Source: Coriobacteriia bacterium (lineage in GTDB: Bacteria; Actinomycetota; Coriobacteriia; Anaerosomatales; JAAXUF01). Taken from it: a stretch of 60,957 nucleotides of DNA. The position numbers were made by a program, and so were the translations under genes. The notes under the pieces are model-generated. The model had not been told where the DNA came from. It did not search any database and was given only the letters and a program-made list of their open reading frames with translations. Positions 8,942 to 16,473 of the stretch are shown here, in pieces. The stretch is from assembly GCA_031292615.1 (NCBI GenBank), contig JARLGT010000038.1, forward strand, positions 1 to 60,957, written 5' to 3'. Each line of letters begins with the position of its first letter. Within the stretch, counting starts at the first letter, position 1.

Positions 8942-11209
8942 CTAGCTCTTGATCTTCACGATGGGAGCGTACCCGACCAGCAGCTTCTTGGTCTCGCCGG
9001 TGCGGTCGAAGCGGATCTCGAGCGCGTCGCCCTTCACGCTGACCACGCGCCCGCGGCCGAACGCCTTGTGGTCGACAGCGTCGCCGACGGCGAACGTCTC
9101 GGTCGCCTTCTTGGGCTCCGCGCCGCGTGTGGCACCACTGCCGAAGCCGGTCCCGGTGAGCGCCGGCGCACCTCCGCCGAAGACGCGGCCGCCGACACCC
9201 GTGCCATGGCCGAAGCTGCCGTTGCGGTCGCCGCGCTTCTCGAAGCCCGAGCCGCTGACCCCCATCGACCCAACACCCGACGCCGAGACATGCTCGGCGG
9301 GAATCTCGCCGATGAAGCGCGAAGGCGGGTTGTGCTGCGTCGTGCCGTAGATCCAGCGCGATGCTGCGTGCGTCAGGTAGAGCCGCTCGCGAGCTCGGGT
9401 GATCGCGACGTACGCGAGGCGCCGCTCCTCCTCAAGCCCCTTGCCGTCCGAGTCAAAGATCGAGTTGGCGTGCGGAAAGATCGACTCCTCGAGACCCGCA
9501 ACGAACACCACCGGGTACTCGAGGCCCTTTGCCGTGTGCACGGTCATGAGCGTGACGTACTCGTCGTCCTCGGCAAGCGTGTCCAGGTCGGTGCGCAACG
9601 CGAGCCACTCCATAAAGGCCGGCAGGTCGGGCGCGTCGTGGTTCTCGGCGAACTCGGCAACCACGCCGAAGAACTCGCGGATGTTGTCGGCCCGTCCCGT
9701 CGCCTCATCGGTGCGCTCGGCCTCGAGTGCCTCGATGAGGCCGCTCTTTGCGACGATCATCTCGACGACGTCGCGCAGGTCGCCCGACATCGCGCGCAGC
9801 TCGTCCATCAGGGCCAGGAAACCAGCGATGGCGGTCCGAGCCCCCGCGCGGTGCTGATCGTCTTCCACGGCGAGGCGTAGCGCCTCCTCGAAGGTGATGT
9901 CGCTCTGGTTAGCGACAGCTTCGACGCGCTCAACCGTCGTGCCGCCGATGCTGCGTTTGGGAGTGTTGATGATGCGCTTGAGGCTAATCACGTCGCAGGG
10001 ATTGACGACAGCCTTGAGGTAGCCCATGACGTCGCGGATCTCCATGCGGTCGAAGAAGCGCGTGCCTCCGACGATCCGGTACGGGACGCCCGCGCGAAGC
10101 AATGCATCTTCGAGCTGTCGCGACTGGGCGTTGGTGCGGTAGAAGACGGCGAAGTCGGTGTAGCGCCGATCCTCGCTTCGCAGCAGCTTTTCGATCTCTG
10201 CCGAGATGAAACGGGCCTCGTCACGCTCGTCGCTGGCCAGGTAGCTCGAGATCTTCTCGCCCTCGGCATTAGCTGTGAACAGCGTCTTGGGCTTGCGGTT
10301 GGGATTGTTGGCGACCACCGCGTTGGCCGCGGCCAGGATGCGCGCCGTCGAGCGGTAGTTCTGCTCGAGCTTGACCACGCACGCCTCGGGATAGTCGGCC
10401 TCGAAGTCCAGGATGTTGCGCAGGTCGGCGCCACGCCAGGAGTAGATCGACTGGTCGTCGTCGCCCACGACCATCAGGTTGTGGTGCGCGGCGGCCAGCA
10501 GGTTGGTGATGCGGTACTGCGCGTGGTTGGTGTCCTGGTACTCGTCCACGCTGATGTAGTGGAACCTGCGCTGGTAGCTCGCGAGCACCGACGGGTTCTC
10601 GGCGAGCAGGGTGTGGGCGTTGACGAGCAGGTCGTCGAAGTCCATCGCGTTGGCGGAGAGAAGGCGCTGCTGGTATCGCGCGAAGACCTCGGCGGCCTTC
10701 TTGTCCATCGGCGCGACCGCCTTGGCGGCGAACTCGAGCGGCGTGATCATCTCGTTCTTCGCCGTCGAGATCCGGTGGATCACGCCGTTGAGCGGGTAGA
10801 CCTTGTCGTCGATGTCGAGTTCGCGCATGACGTCCTTGAACATGCGCTTGGAGTCGTCGGAGTCGTAGATGGTGAAGTTGCGCGTGAAGCCGAGCAGTTC
10901 GGCGTCGGCTCGCAGCATGCGCACGCACATCGCGTGAAACGTCAGCACCCACATGCCGTGCGCGCTGTAGCCATAGTCAAGCAGCTGCTTGGTCAGGCGC
11001 TCGCGCATCTCGGCAGCGGCCTTGTTGGTAAACGTGATGGCCAGTATCTCGTGCGGGCTGACCCCGAGGTCGCCGATGAGGTGCGCGATGCGGAACGTGA
11101 GCACGCGCGTTTTGCCCGAGCCGGCCCCAGCGAGGACCAGAAGCGGACCCTCGGTGGTGATCACGGCGTCGTGCTGCGCGGGGTTGAGTGAGGAGAGATC
11201 GATAGCCAT
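8942..11209 (-). CDS. pcrA: UvrD/Rep-family DNA helicase PcrA
   Basis: Superfamily 1A 3'-5' DNA helicase, 755 aa, for repair and removal of stalled complexes. Motifs in order: Q-motif LNPAQHDAV, Walker A AGAGSGKTRVL, Ia FTNKAAAEM, II DEYQDTN, III DDDQSIYSWRGAD, IV LEQNYRST, V VHTAKGLEYPVV and VI YVAITRARERL. A glycine-rich linker follows and then a C-terminal module (FAVGDAVDHKAFGRGRVV) of the PcrA type, which in characterised homologues contacts RNA polymerase. The ATG and its length agree with PcrA. The gene starts 40 bases after the glycosidase gene and lies in the same direction. Confidence 0.96.
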   Translation of the reverse strand: MAIDLSSLNPAQHDAVITTEGPLLVLAGAGSGKTRVLTFRIAHLIGDLGVSPHEILAITFTNKAAAEMRERLTKQLLDYGYSAHGMWVLTFHAMCVRMLRADAELLGFTRNFTIYDSDDSKRMFKDVMRELDIDDKVYPLNGVIHRISTAKNEMITPLEFAAKAVAPMDKKAAEVFARYQQRLLSANAMDFDDLLVNAHTLLAENPSVLASYQRRFHYISVDEYQDTNHAQYRITNLLAAAHHNLMVVGDDDQSIYSWRGADLRNILDFEADYPEACVVKLEQNYRSTARILAAANAVVANNPNRKPKTLFTANAEGEKISSYLASDERDEARFISAEIEKLLRSEDRRYTDFAVFYRTNAQSRQLEDALLRAGVPYRIVGGTRFFDRMEIRDVMGYLKAVVNPCDVISLKRIINTPKRSIGGTTVERVEAVANQSDITFEEALRLAVEDDQHRAGARTAIAGFLALMDELRAMSGDLRDVVEMIVAKSGLIEALEAERTDEATGRADNIREFFGVVAEFAENHDAPDLPAFMEWLALRTDLDTLAEDDEYVTLMTVHTAKGLEYPVVFVAGLEESIFPHANSIFDSDGKGLEEERRLAYVAITRARERLYLTHAASRWIYGTTQHNPPSRFIGEIPAEHVSASGVGSMGVSGSGFEKRGDRNGSFGHGTGVGGRVFGGGAPALTGTGFGSGATRGAEPKKATETFAVGDAVDHKAFGRGRVVSVKGDALEIRFDRTGETKKLLVGYAPIVKIKS

Positions 11210-11249
11210 AGGAACGGCAGTTTACCACCCCAAAGCGGCCCGCGGGGCG

Positions 11250-12494
11250 CTATCGGGGACCGAGAGTCGACGTGCCGTCGGCGTAGGTCAGACCGGCCCC
11301 CATCGCGGGTGTCACGCGGTTGCCGCGCGCAATCTGCGCGTAGAGCGCCGCACTCGGCCGAGGCGTCCGCACAAACGTGTCGTGGTCGACCTCGGCCAGG
11401 CCGAAGCGCGGGCCAAAACCGTGCGCCCATTCGAAGTTGTCGATGAGCGACCAGTGTAGGTAGCCGAGCACCGGGACGCCCTCCTCGATGGCCCGGTGCG
11501 TCCAGGCAATATGGTCGAGCAGGAAGCGGCCGCGCTGGACATCGGCCGCATCGGCCAACCCGTTCTCGGTCACGATCATGGGCACACGGTAGCGCGTCCA
11601 TGCTTCGTGCAGCACGCCATGAAGGCCCTGCGGGTAGATGCGCCAACCCATGTCCGTGCGCGGCGGATCGCCGTCATCATCATCGATGCCCGCAAGCGTC
11701 ATCGGCGCGTCGTAGTAGTACTGCACGCCGAGCCAGTCCAGGTCGCTTCCCACCAGACTCAAGAAAGCGTGCGCACCCTCCCAGTGGTACAAGCGCCGAC
11801 GCAGGCCCGAGCCCCAGCTGCCAGCGGCCGGATGAGCCCACGGCATCACGTGCGTCAGGCCGACTGACGTCTGCGGCCCGAGCACGTCGCGTATCGCGCC
11901 GCGAGCCGCGTGGTGGGCGGCGGCAAGGCCTCGGTAGGAGCGGTAGGCGGTCACGTAGTCGCCAGTGCGGCCGGGAGGCCAGTCGCCAGTGACGAACGCA
12001 TGCTCGACGCAGGTGTTGGCCTCGTTCAGCGTCGCCCACAGGTCGACGTGTTCGCCCATCGCCTCGGCGACTCGGCGGGCGTAGCGGCCGAACGCGGTCG
12101 CGGCGTCGGGGCGCAGCCATGGAGCACCGCCTTGGGAGAACCACTCTGGGTGGGTGAAGTGCCAGAGCACAACCATGCTCAGCATTCCGCGTTCGTGTAT
12201 CCCGCGGAGCACCTCGGCGTAGTGAGCCAGAACGTCGATGTCGAAGTGACCCGGCTCTGGCTCTATGCGCGCCCACTCGACCGAGATCCGGAAGACCGAC
12301 AGGCCCAGAGAGGCTGCGAGGTCGAGGTCCTCGCGCCAGCGGTTCCACGAGTCGCACGCGCGTCCGGACTTCTCGGCAACGCGACCGGCCTGCTCCCAGG
12401 CCCACCAGTCCGAGTGTATGTTCCCGCCTTCGATCTGGTGTGCCGAAGTGCTGGCACCCCAGAGGAAACCTGCGGGAAAGACGAGGTCGTCCAT
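11250..12494 (-). CDS. Glycoside hydrolase family 1 (beta-glucosidase-like)
   Basis: Cytoplasmic GH1 glycosidase, 414 aa, without a signal peptide. The start FPAGFLWGASTSAHQIEGG is the family signature (substrate-binding Gln and the N-terminal stretch). The acid/base Glu is in TLNEANT, where most members have TFNEP or TLNEP, and the nucleophile Glu is in VTENGLAD. The C-terminus has GYLHWSLIDNFEWAHGF, the aglycone and substrate-binding Trp/Glu region. It is slightly shorter than the usual 440-470 aa. The aglycone or sugar specificity (glucoside, galactoside, 6-phospho) cannot be settled from the sequence. It lies between pcrA and a small zinc protein in one direction. Confidence 0.9.
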   Translation of the reverse strand: MDDLVFPAGFLWGASTSAHQIEGGNIHSDWWAWEQAGRVAEKSGRACDSWNRWREDLDLAASLGLSVFRISVEWARIEPEPGHFDIDVLAHYAEVLRGIHERGMLSMVVLWHFTHPEWFSQGGAPWLRPDAATAFGRYARRVAEAMGEHVDLWATLNEANTCVEHAFVTGDWPPGRTGDYVTAYRSYRGLAAAHHAARGAIRDVLGPQTSVGLTHVMPWAHPAAGSWGSGLRRRLYHWEGAHAFLSLVGSDLDWLGVQYYYDAPMTLAGIDDDDGDPPRTDMGWRIYPQGLHGVLHEAWTRYRVPMIVTENGLADAADVQRGRFLLDHIAWTHRAIEEGVPVLGYLHWSLIDNFEWAHGFGPRFGLAEVDHDTFVRTPRPSAALYAQIARGNRVTPAMGAGLTYADGTSTLGPR

Positions 12495-12507
12495 GCGCGC
12501 ACCGGCG

Positions 12508-12711
12508 CTAGGGGGCGAACTTGATCATCTTGAAGTGCCCGGCCTTCTTGAGGCACTCGCGGTGAACGGGCTTTCGCATGCCTGCCGAGACCTGCATGCT
12601 GCCGCACTGATCGCAGACGCTCTTGGAGCACACGCTGCACTCCCCAAGGCGTCGCGCGCCGACAGACCCGCAATGCGGGCATCCGTTCCCGAAGAGTCCG
12701 TCCTGAGCCAC
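12508..12711 (-). CDS. Small zinc-binding protein of unknown function
   Basis: A 67 aa protein with a GTG start and GGGGTG a few bases upstream. Four CxxC-type pairs or near pairs are visible: CPHC (11/14), CSVC (25/28), CDQC (33/36), then a His and Cys in HREC. This fits one or two structural zinc sites, like a treble-clef or B-box-like fold. It ends 13 bases before the glycosidase start, so the two may be cotranscribed. I do not recognise the family and cannot assign a role; it could be a nucleic-acid or protein adaptor. The evidence that it is real is the ribosome site, the cysteine pattern and the spacing. Confidence 0.65.
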   Translation of the reverse strand: MAQDGLFGNGCPHCGSVGARRLGECSVCSKSVCDQCGSMQVSAGMRKPVHRECLKKAGHFKMIKFAP

Positions 12712-13187
12712 GTATCACCCCTACGCGATGCCGAGTACCCCACCCTCCACCGCGATCATGGCGCCGCCACGCCGGTTGGCAGCTGCTTACCTAGTGGTTA
12801 ATCTTCGCCAAGTTCACGGCCGCTCCTGCCACGTTACGCACCAGGCCGACCGCCTAAGTCGCTATGCCTCAATAGTTCCCAATATGTGGTAACTGGCAAA
12901 CGCACCGACGCTCCGGCCGGATGGCCGAAGCGTCGGAGACTCTACCCTAGGCGGGGCAGGACATGCATGGCTTGTACAACCGCAGAGCTCTAGCAAACCG
13001 CGGGAGAACTTCTACGTGAGCTCGTGCCCCTTCGGGTGCCGCAGGACTTCTCAGTGAGCGCGCGGGAGAGTCGCGCTCAACGCGATCCAAGACTGGTATC
13101 GGCTCGCTGCAGCGCGCGCTTGACCGCCGCGACACATCGACAATGGTTCGTGTGTGTCCTGCTGCTTGGCTCGCGCGGCCGCAAACG
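12712..13187. other. 476-base region without a convincing gene
   Basis: No open frame here has protein-like composition or a ribosome site, although a 90-codon minus frame (12947-13219) is open by chance. The only clear structure is an imperfect inverted repeat at 12905-12936. The region should hold the 3' end of the aroF transcript and the promoter of the small zinc protein, but I see no strong promoter. Confidence 0.5.
12905..12936. terminator. Inverted repeat, possible aroF-operon terminator
   Basis: A 14-base stem with one mismatch (arms CCGACGCTCCGGCC and GGCCGAAGCGTCGG) closes a 4-base loop. It lies about 250 bases past the aroF stop. There is no T-run on either side, so it may be a factor-dependent terminator, a 3'-end stabiliser, or something else. 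Confidence 0.4.
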
Positions 13188-13985
13188 CTAGCGGATCTCG
13201 GTGTCCACCGCCGAGGCAACCTTGCGCAGGTCGGTCACCAGGGCCGCGAACTGGTCGAGATCCAGCGACTGCGGGCCATCGCACAGCGCCTCGCGCGGGT
13301 TGGGGTGCACCTCGACCATGATGCCGTCCGCGCCGACCGCCACGGCCGCGCGAGAGAGCGCGGGAACGAGGTCGACCTGACCGGCGGGATGCGACACGTC
13401 GACGATGATGGGAAGCAGCGAGAGCTTCTTGACCACCGGCACGGCGGTGATGTCGAGCGTGAAACGGTAGGCGGTCTCGAACGTGCGGATGCCGCGCTCG
13501 CACAGAATCACGTTCTCGTTGCCGAACATCGTGATGTAGTTGGTGGCCTGCAGCCACTCCTCAATCGTGGCGGCCATGCCTCGCTTGAATACGACAGGCA
13601 TTCCGCTCTCGGCCGTCACCTGCCCGATCTTCTTCAGCATGCTGAAGTTGGCCATGTTGCGCGTGCCGACCTGCAGCATGTCGGCATACTCGGCGACCTT
13701 CTCGGCGTGGGCGGAGTCGGTGACCTCCGTGACGACCAGCAGGCCGTAGGCGTCGGCGGCCTCGCGCAGCAGCTCGAGGCCCTTCTCCTCCAGACCTTGG
13801 AACGAGAACGGCGACGTACGCGGCTTGTAGGCGCCACCGCGCATGACCTTGATGCCGAGCTCGGACAGGCACGCCGCGACCTCGTGCATCTGCTCACGGC
13901 TCTCAACCGAGCACGGCCCGGCGATGATGGTCATGCCACCGTCGCGGGTGACGGCGCCAATCGCAGGCGCGTTCTGCTCGGCCAT
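13188..13985 (-). CDS. aroF: 3-deoxy-7-phosphoheptulonate (DAHP) synthase, short type
   Basis: First enzyme of the shikimate pathway: phosphoenolpyruvate plus erythrose 4-phosphate to DAHP. It is 265 aa and belongs to the KDO8P-synthase-like DAHP synthase group. It shows IIAGPCSVES, KVMRGGAYKPRTSPFSFQG, QVGTRNMANFSML, VVFKRGMAATIEEW, and DVSHPAGQ with EVHPNP (metal and PEP ligands). No regulatory domain is fused, unlike Thermotoga (ferredoxin-like) or Bacillus (chorismate mutase) members. I placed the start at the ATG at 13985, which overlaps the chorismate mutase stop (TGATG); a longer frame would run into that gene. Confidence 0.94.
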   Translation of the reverse strand: MAEQNAPAIGAVTRDGGMTIIAGPCSVESREQMHEVAACLSELGIKVMRGGAYKPRTSPFSFQGLEEKGLELLREAADAYGLLVVTEVTDSAHAEKVAEYADMLQVGTRNMANFSMLKKIGQVTAESGMPVVFKRGMAATIEEWLQATNYITMFGNENVILCERGIRTFETAYRFTLDITAVPVVKKLSLLPIIVDVSHPAGQVDLVPALSRAAVAVGADGIMVEVHPNPREALCDGPQSLDLDQFAALVTDLRKVASAVDTEIR

Positions 13986-14266
13986 CAGCCCCTCATCTCC
14001 TTGGAGACGTGCAGGATGGCCTCGTAGATCTCGCGAAGGTCGTCGCCGTAGAGCGGACCACGGTTGCACTTAGCAACGTTGGTGAAGATCTCCTCTTCGC
14101 GCTTGGGATCGTAAAGACCCTGGCGCGCCTGCGGCTTGAGCACACGGATATCGAGCGAACACTGGGCGCGCTCGTTGAGCAGCTCGACCAGCTGACAGTC
14201 GATTGCGTCGATGCGCTCGCGAATCTCGCCTATCTGGCTTTGGGCGTCGAGGTTCGGGTCGGTCAT
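13985..14266 (-). CDS. Chorismate mutase, AroQ type
   Basis: Small all-helical chorismate mutase, 93 aa, turning chorismate to prephenate for phenylalanine and tyrosine. The AroQ pattern is visible: IGEIRERIDAIDCQLVELLNER (helix 1 with active-site Arg), then LDIRVLKPQ, YDPKREEEIF and the final helix LREIYEAILHVSKEMR. It has no fused dehydratase or dehydrogenase. The stop overlaps the DAHP synthase start by one base. Two adjacent, coupled genes for the first shikimate step and the branch point suggest the mutase could bind and regulate the synthase, as in Mycobacterium and Bacillus; that is inference. Confidence 0.88.
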   Translation of the reverse strand: MTDPNLDAQSQIGEIRERIDAIDCQLVELLNERAQCSLDIRVLKPQARQGLYDPKREEEIFTNVAKCNRGPLYGDDLREIYEAILHVSKEMRG

Positions 14267-14361
14267 GACGTGCCCCCTTGCATAATCGTGCCACCCATCC
14301 GCGGCACTTACGGTTCACGCATTGTAGCGATATTCGTTGCATATGGCAGCCACGAGCGTCG

Positions 14362-15639
14362 CTAGATGCCGAGCATCCGCCCGAGCCCGGCCATGACGCC
14401 GGAGATGCGCTGCCATATCGAGGGCGAGGCGACGGCGGACGCGCTGCGCGGTGTAGCGACCGGCGCTGGCGGTGGAACGGCGATCGACTCGTCAGCAACC
14501 AGCGGCACGCTGGCGACAATCGAGCCGCCGCTGGTGACCTGCAGCGCTCCGAGCGTCTGGCCTGCCTGCACGGGCGCGCTCACGGTCGGCAGGAGCGACA
14601 CCTGCGTGGTGGTGGAGCCACCACTGCTAGAGACCGTCATCGCCAGTGGTCGTCTTGCATGCACCGTCACGCTCGAGGATGTTCCACCTGAGACGTCGAC
14701 AACGCCCATGGTCGCATCGGTCGAGACGACATTGCGCACAACCACATGCGAGAAGCCCCACTCCACCATCCTGGTCATTTGAGTGAAGCGATCATTGGGA
14801 GCCTCGGCGCCGAGCACCACACCGAGCAGCTCGACGCCGTTGCGCTTGAACGCTCCAACGAAGCAGTAGCCGGCGGGGTCCGTGTAGCCGGTCTTGATTC
14901 CCTCCGTGCCGGAGTAGGTGCCAAGCAGTCGGTCGGTGGTGGGGAACGTCGCCCAGCCGCTCTTGCCTCGCGGGAGGCTCGCATGCGTCTGTCCCACGAT
15001 CGCGCGCAGCTGCGGGTCGGCCATGAGCCGACGCGCGATGACGGAAAGGTCATTAGCGGTCGAGTAGCCTTTGGGACTAAGGCCATGCGGGTCCATCGCA
15101 CGCGTATGCTTCAGCCCCAACGCCTTGGCCTTGGCGTTCATCATCGCGACGAAGCGCTTCTCGTTCCCGCCGATGCCCGAGGCAAGGGCCTCGGCGGCGC
15201 CGTTGGCCGAGTGAACGAGCATGACTCCCAGGAGCTGGCGCACGGTGTACTTCTGGCCCGCCACTAGTCCGACAGCCCCGTCGTCGACCGACGCAGCCTT
15301 CTGGGAGACGGTGATCACGTCGTCGAGATTGGTGCGGTCGCGAACGACCAAGGCCGTGAGCATCTTGGTGCAGCTTGCGATGCGCCGAGGCTTGTCGGCG
15401 TTGCGCGACCACAAGACCACGCCATCCATCGTCATCACCGAGGCCTCGGGCACATACAGGCTCGGCCCCGATGACTTGGCCGCAAGCGCCGTCGCCGGAA
15501 CGCCGAGCACACCGGCGGCCAGAGAAAGGGTTATGGCGAATGCGGCGAAGCGCCGCGCGATAGCGTTCGCGTTCAGAGTGGCTCCAATCCTGTGACCAGA
15601 GGATACACTGCGACGCAAGCCGACGTGTGGAGAGGCCAT
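14362..15639 (-). CDS. dacA: D-alanyl-D-alanine carboxypeptidase (PBP5/DacA-like)
   Basis: Secreted serine peptidase trimming the terminal D-Ala of peptidoglycan stem peptides. The penicillin-binding motifs are S-C-T-K (nucleophile Ser), S-A-N in VHSANGAAEAL and K-T-G in GIKTGYTD. A signal peptide core AFAITLSLAAGVLGVPATALA precedes the catalytic domain (MTMDGVVLWSRN). A beta-rich C-terminal domain follows, then an amphipathic tail IWQRISGVMAGLGRMLGI suited to membrane anchoring. The start is uncertain. ATG 15639 has no ribosome site; a CTG at 15576 has GGAG five bases upstream and would give a normal-length signal peptide. An upstream frame to 15705 is unlikely. Confidence 0.88.
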   Translation of the reverse strand: MASPHVGLRRSVSSGHRIGATLNANAIARRFAAFAITLSLAAGVLGVPATALAAKSSGPSLYVPEASVMTMDGVVLWSRNADKPRRIASCTKMLTALVVRDRTNLDDVITVSQKAASVDDGAVGLVAGQKYTVRQLLGVMLVHSANGAAEALASGIGGNEKRFVAMMNAKAKALGLKHTRAMDPHGLSPKGYSTANDLSVIARRLMADPQLRAIVGQTHASLPRGKSGWATFPTTDRLLGTYSGTEGIKTGYTDPAGYCFVGAFKRNGVELLGVVLGAEAPNDRFTQMTRMVEWGFSHVVVRNVVSTDATMGVVDVSGGTSSSVTVHARRPLAMTVSSSGGSTTTQVSLLPTVSAPVQAGQTLGALQVTSGGSIVASVPLVADESIAVPPPAPVATPRSASAVASPSIWQRISGVMAGLGRMLGI

Positions 15640-15692
15640 GTGGGATTGTGCCCGCGCGCTCGCACACCAGAGCGGTTCGGTAGCCAAGACGA

Positions 15693-15721
15693 GGAGGCGG
15701 GCCACTGTGTGGTCCGCCTCC
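15693..15721 (-). terminator. Stem-loop downstream of the CXXCH-protein gene
   Basis: A 13-base-pair stem with one G-T pair and a 3-base loop (arms GGAGGCGGGCCAC and GTGGTCCGCCTCC) begins 24 bases after the stop at 15745. No long T-run follows (TCGTCTTGG). It is likely the transcription terminator of the upstream gene. Confidence 0.55.
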
Positions 15722-15744
15722 CGAGTTCGTTCTGTTGAGTCCAG

Positions 15745-16293
15745 TTACCTCTTGACGACCACGTTCGTGGGCTTGGACCACTTGACCTGCGAGGTGCTGC
15801 TCGCATCAAGGTAGACCAGCTTGGCGCGCAGACGGTACTTGCCGAGACGCCCGATCTTGATACTGGCGACGTAGTTCAACTTGCCGGCATATTTGCCGGT
15901 CGCCGACACGGTGGCGCTCTGGTTGTAGCTCGGAGCTGCAACCCACCTACCGCGCGAGTTACGCCGGTCGACGCTCACGGTGACAGTGGCGACGGTCGCG
16001 CTGGTGCTCAGCGACGGATCGATGTAACCCGTGACCTTGAACGTGCGACCGCGCTTGATCTTTGCGTTCTTGACGAACGGGCGCGAGAACAGCACCGGTG
16101 TGGCGACGGGTGCAGTTATGGACGTCGCCTTGGCGTACGTGTGGCAATCGGTACAGGTTCCGCTCATGCCGGGCGCACTGGTCTGGCCGGGCTGAAGGAC
16201 GGGAGCGGCGAATGCCACCCCGGCTGCCAGGGCGCCGACAACGACAACGGCTGCGACAACGGCGATCAGTTTCTTACCGAGATGCTTGCGCAT
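15745..16293 (-). CDS. Secreted protein with one CXXCH heme-binding motif and a beta-rich domain
   Basis: A 182 aa exported protein. A signal peptide (KKLIAVVAAVVVVGALAAGVAFAA, about residues 8-31) is followed by Gly/Pro-rich sequence and one CTDCH motif (Cys47, Cys50, His51), the covalent c-type heme signature. The remainder, about 120 residues, is basic and has alternating strand patterns (RTFKVTGYIDP, ATVTVSVDRRN, YRLRAKLVYLD) like an Ig-like or fibronectin-like sandwich. No distal Met or second CXXCH is obvious. I chose the ATG at 16293 over an upstream TTG because the ribosome site GGAAGG lies 10 bases before it. It could be a surface electron-transfer or heme protein; the function is unknown. 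Confidence 0.75.
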   Translation of the reverse strand: MRKHLGKKLIAVVAAVVVVGALAAGVAFAAPVLQPGQTSAPGMSGTCTDCHTYAKATSITAPVATPVLFSRPFVKNAKIKRGRTFKVTGYIDPSLSTSATVATVTVSVDRRNSRGRWVAAPSYNQSATVSATGKYAGKLNYVASIKIGRLGKYRLRAKLVYLDASSTSQVKWSKPTNVVVKR

Positions 16294-16294
16294 G

Positions 16295-16407
16295 GGAAGC
16301 AATCCTTCCGATAGGCGATGGCGACCAACAGGTCGCCTTGCTTGTCACCCGTTATTCTCGGCAGTTCGCATGTGCCGAGCGTGAGAGCACTCTGTGGGAG
16401 TTCTCAC
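16295..16407 (-). promoter_or_regulatory. Structured 5' leader of the CXXCH protein, no recognised class
   Basis: Reading the minus strand, four stem-loops are packed into about 110 bases. The first is GTGAGAACTC/GAGTGCTCTCAC (16381-16407, two-base bulge). The second is CTCGGCA/TGCCGAG with a 9-base loop (16357-16379). The third is GGCGACC/GGTCGCC with a TGTT loop (16320-16337). The last is GGAAG/CTTCC (16295-16309), which contains the ribosome binding site. The stretch between the second and third stems, AATAACGGGTGACAAGCAA, is unpaired in this drawing. I could not fit it to c-di-GMP, cobalamin, TPP, SAM or ydaO consensus. Confidence 0.5.
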
Positions 16408-16416
16408 GCACAAACA

Positions 16417-16449
16417 CGAACGCCGACCCTCTCCCCTGGCCGGCGTTCG
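16417..16449 (-). terminator. Probable guaA terminator
   Basis: Arms CGAACGCCG and CGGCGTTCG form a perfect 9-base stem with a 15-base loop, beginning 25 bases past the guaA stop. On the minus strand the stem is followed by TGTTTGTG, a weak T-rich tail. Supports separate transcription of guaA and the CXXCH-protein gene. Confidence 0.55.
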
Positions 16450-16473
16450 GAACGTGCTATGCGGTTGCGAGCG

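Noticed and set aside
12947-13219. 90-codon minus-strand ORF downstream of aroF
   Set aside because: Overlaps the aroF end, Arg/Ser/Pro-rich shadow composition, no ribosome site.
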